Part shown: in pieces, positions 35,765 to 35,774 of the stretch
How positions within the stretch are numbered: the stretch's first letter is position 1
How the letters are laid out: each line of letters opens with the position of its first letter
DNA from: Chrysochromulina tobinii
Lineage: Eukaryota; Haptophyta; Prymnesiales; Chrysochromulinaceae
Length of the DNA stretch: 35,774 nt
NCBI GenBank assembly: GCA_001275005.1
Contig: JWZX01002598.1
Span: forward strand, 1 to 35,774
Direction: 5' to 3'
The notes under the pieces: generated by a model
The model's input: the letters and a program-made list of their open reading frames with translations, nothing else
Told to the model about the DNA's origin: nothing
Databases searched by the model: none
Program-made: the position numbers and the translations under genes

Positions 35765-35774
35765 GTGAATGCTG

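Overview
This is nuclear DNA from a unicellular eukaryote, most likely a GC-rich marine microalga of the haptophyte type. The evidence is: spliceosomal introns of about 60-100 nt with a recurrent GTGCG/GTACG donor and a CTGAC or CTAAC branch site; strongly GC-biased third codon positions; short intergenic gaps; long Ser/Pro/Pro-Pro tracts; and a secreted protein with a six-cysteine LNR-like module (DGDCDDGG...GTDC.DCG) that I associate with haptophyte proteomes. A related GC-rich alga cannot be excluded. There are no bacterial operons, rRNAs, tRNAs, CRISPR arrays or recognisable transposons.

Layout: 1-915 (-) N-terminal part of a secreted LNR-like protein; 1176-2243 (+) nucleotide-sugar transferase-like protein; 2374-3087 (+) unrecognised protein; 3956-5243 (-) divergent NF-YA-like protein; 5905-8914 (+) APC5; 9425-9985 (+) RJL small GTPase; 10786-12238 (+) seven-exon WD40 gene; 12531-12826 (+) remnant of an insulinase-type (M16) gene; 13218-15143 (-) ABC1/UbiB atypical kinase; 15495-17135 (+) eIF4A; 18460-19173 (-) SDR protein lacking the catalytic Tyr; 19343-20656 (-) trimethyllysine-dioxygenase-like enzyme; 21520-22410 (-) EF-hand protein; 22536-24731 (+) single-pass proline-rich surface protein; 25096-26454 (+) unrecognised membrane protein; 26782-27198 (+) NTF2/SnoaL-like protein; 27510-28067 (+) GcvH-like protein with a disturbed frame; 28479-35538 (-) a giant kinesin/membrane-protein fusion read as two abutting frames.

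The genes do not form one pathway. They are independent housekeeping genes (eIF4A, APC5, ABC1K, carnitine-type dioxygenase) mixed with lineage-specific surface proteins. RJL GTPases are known to track with flagella, and the kinesin fusion could also serve a cytoskeletal organelle, but any link between them is inference.

The most unusual items are: (1) a complete N-terminal kinesin motor continuous with a polytopic membrane protein that has two related Cys-rich modules and two copies of an unnamed domain, interrupted only by a one-base surplus in a G7 homopolymer; (2) a WD40 propeller built from identical 129-nt exons separated by near-identical 64-67-nt introns, so that each exon is one blade; (3) an APC5 intron whose two splice sites lie in a 90-bp-spaced direct duplication filled with 10-bp tandem repeats.
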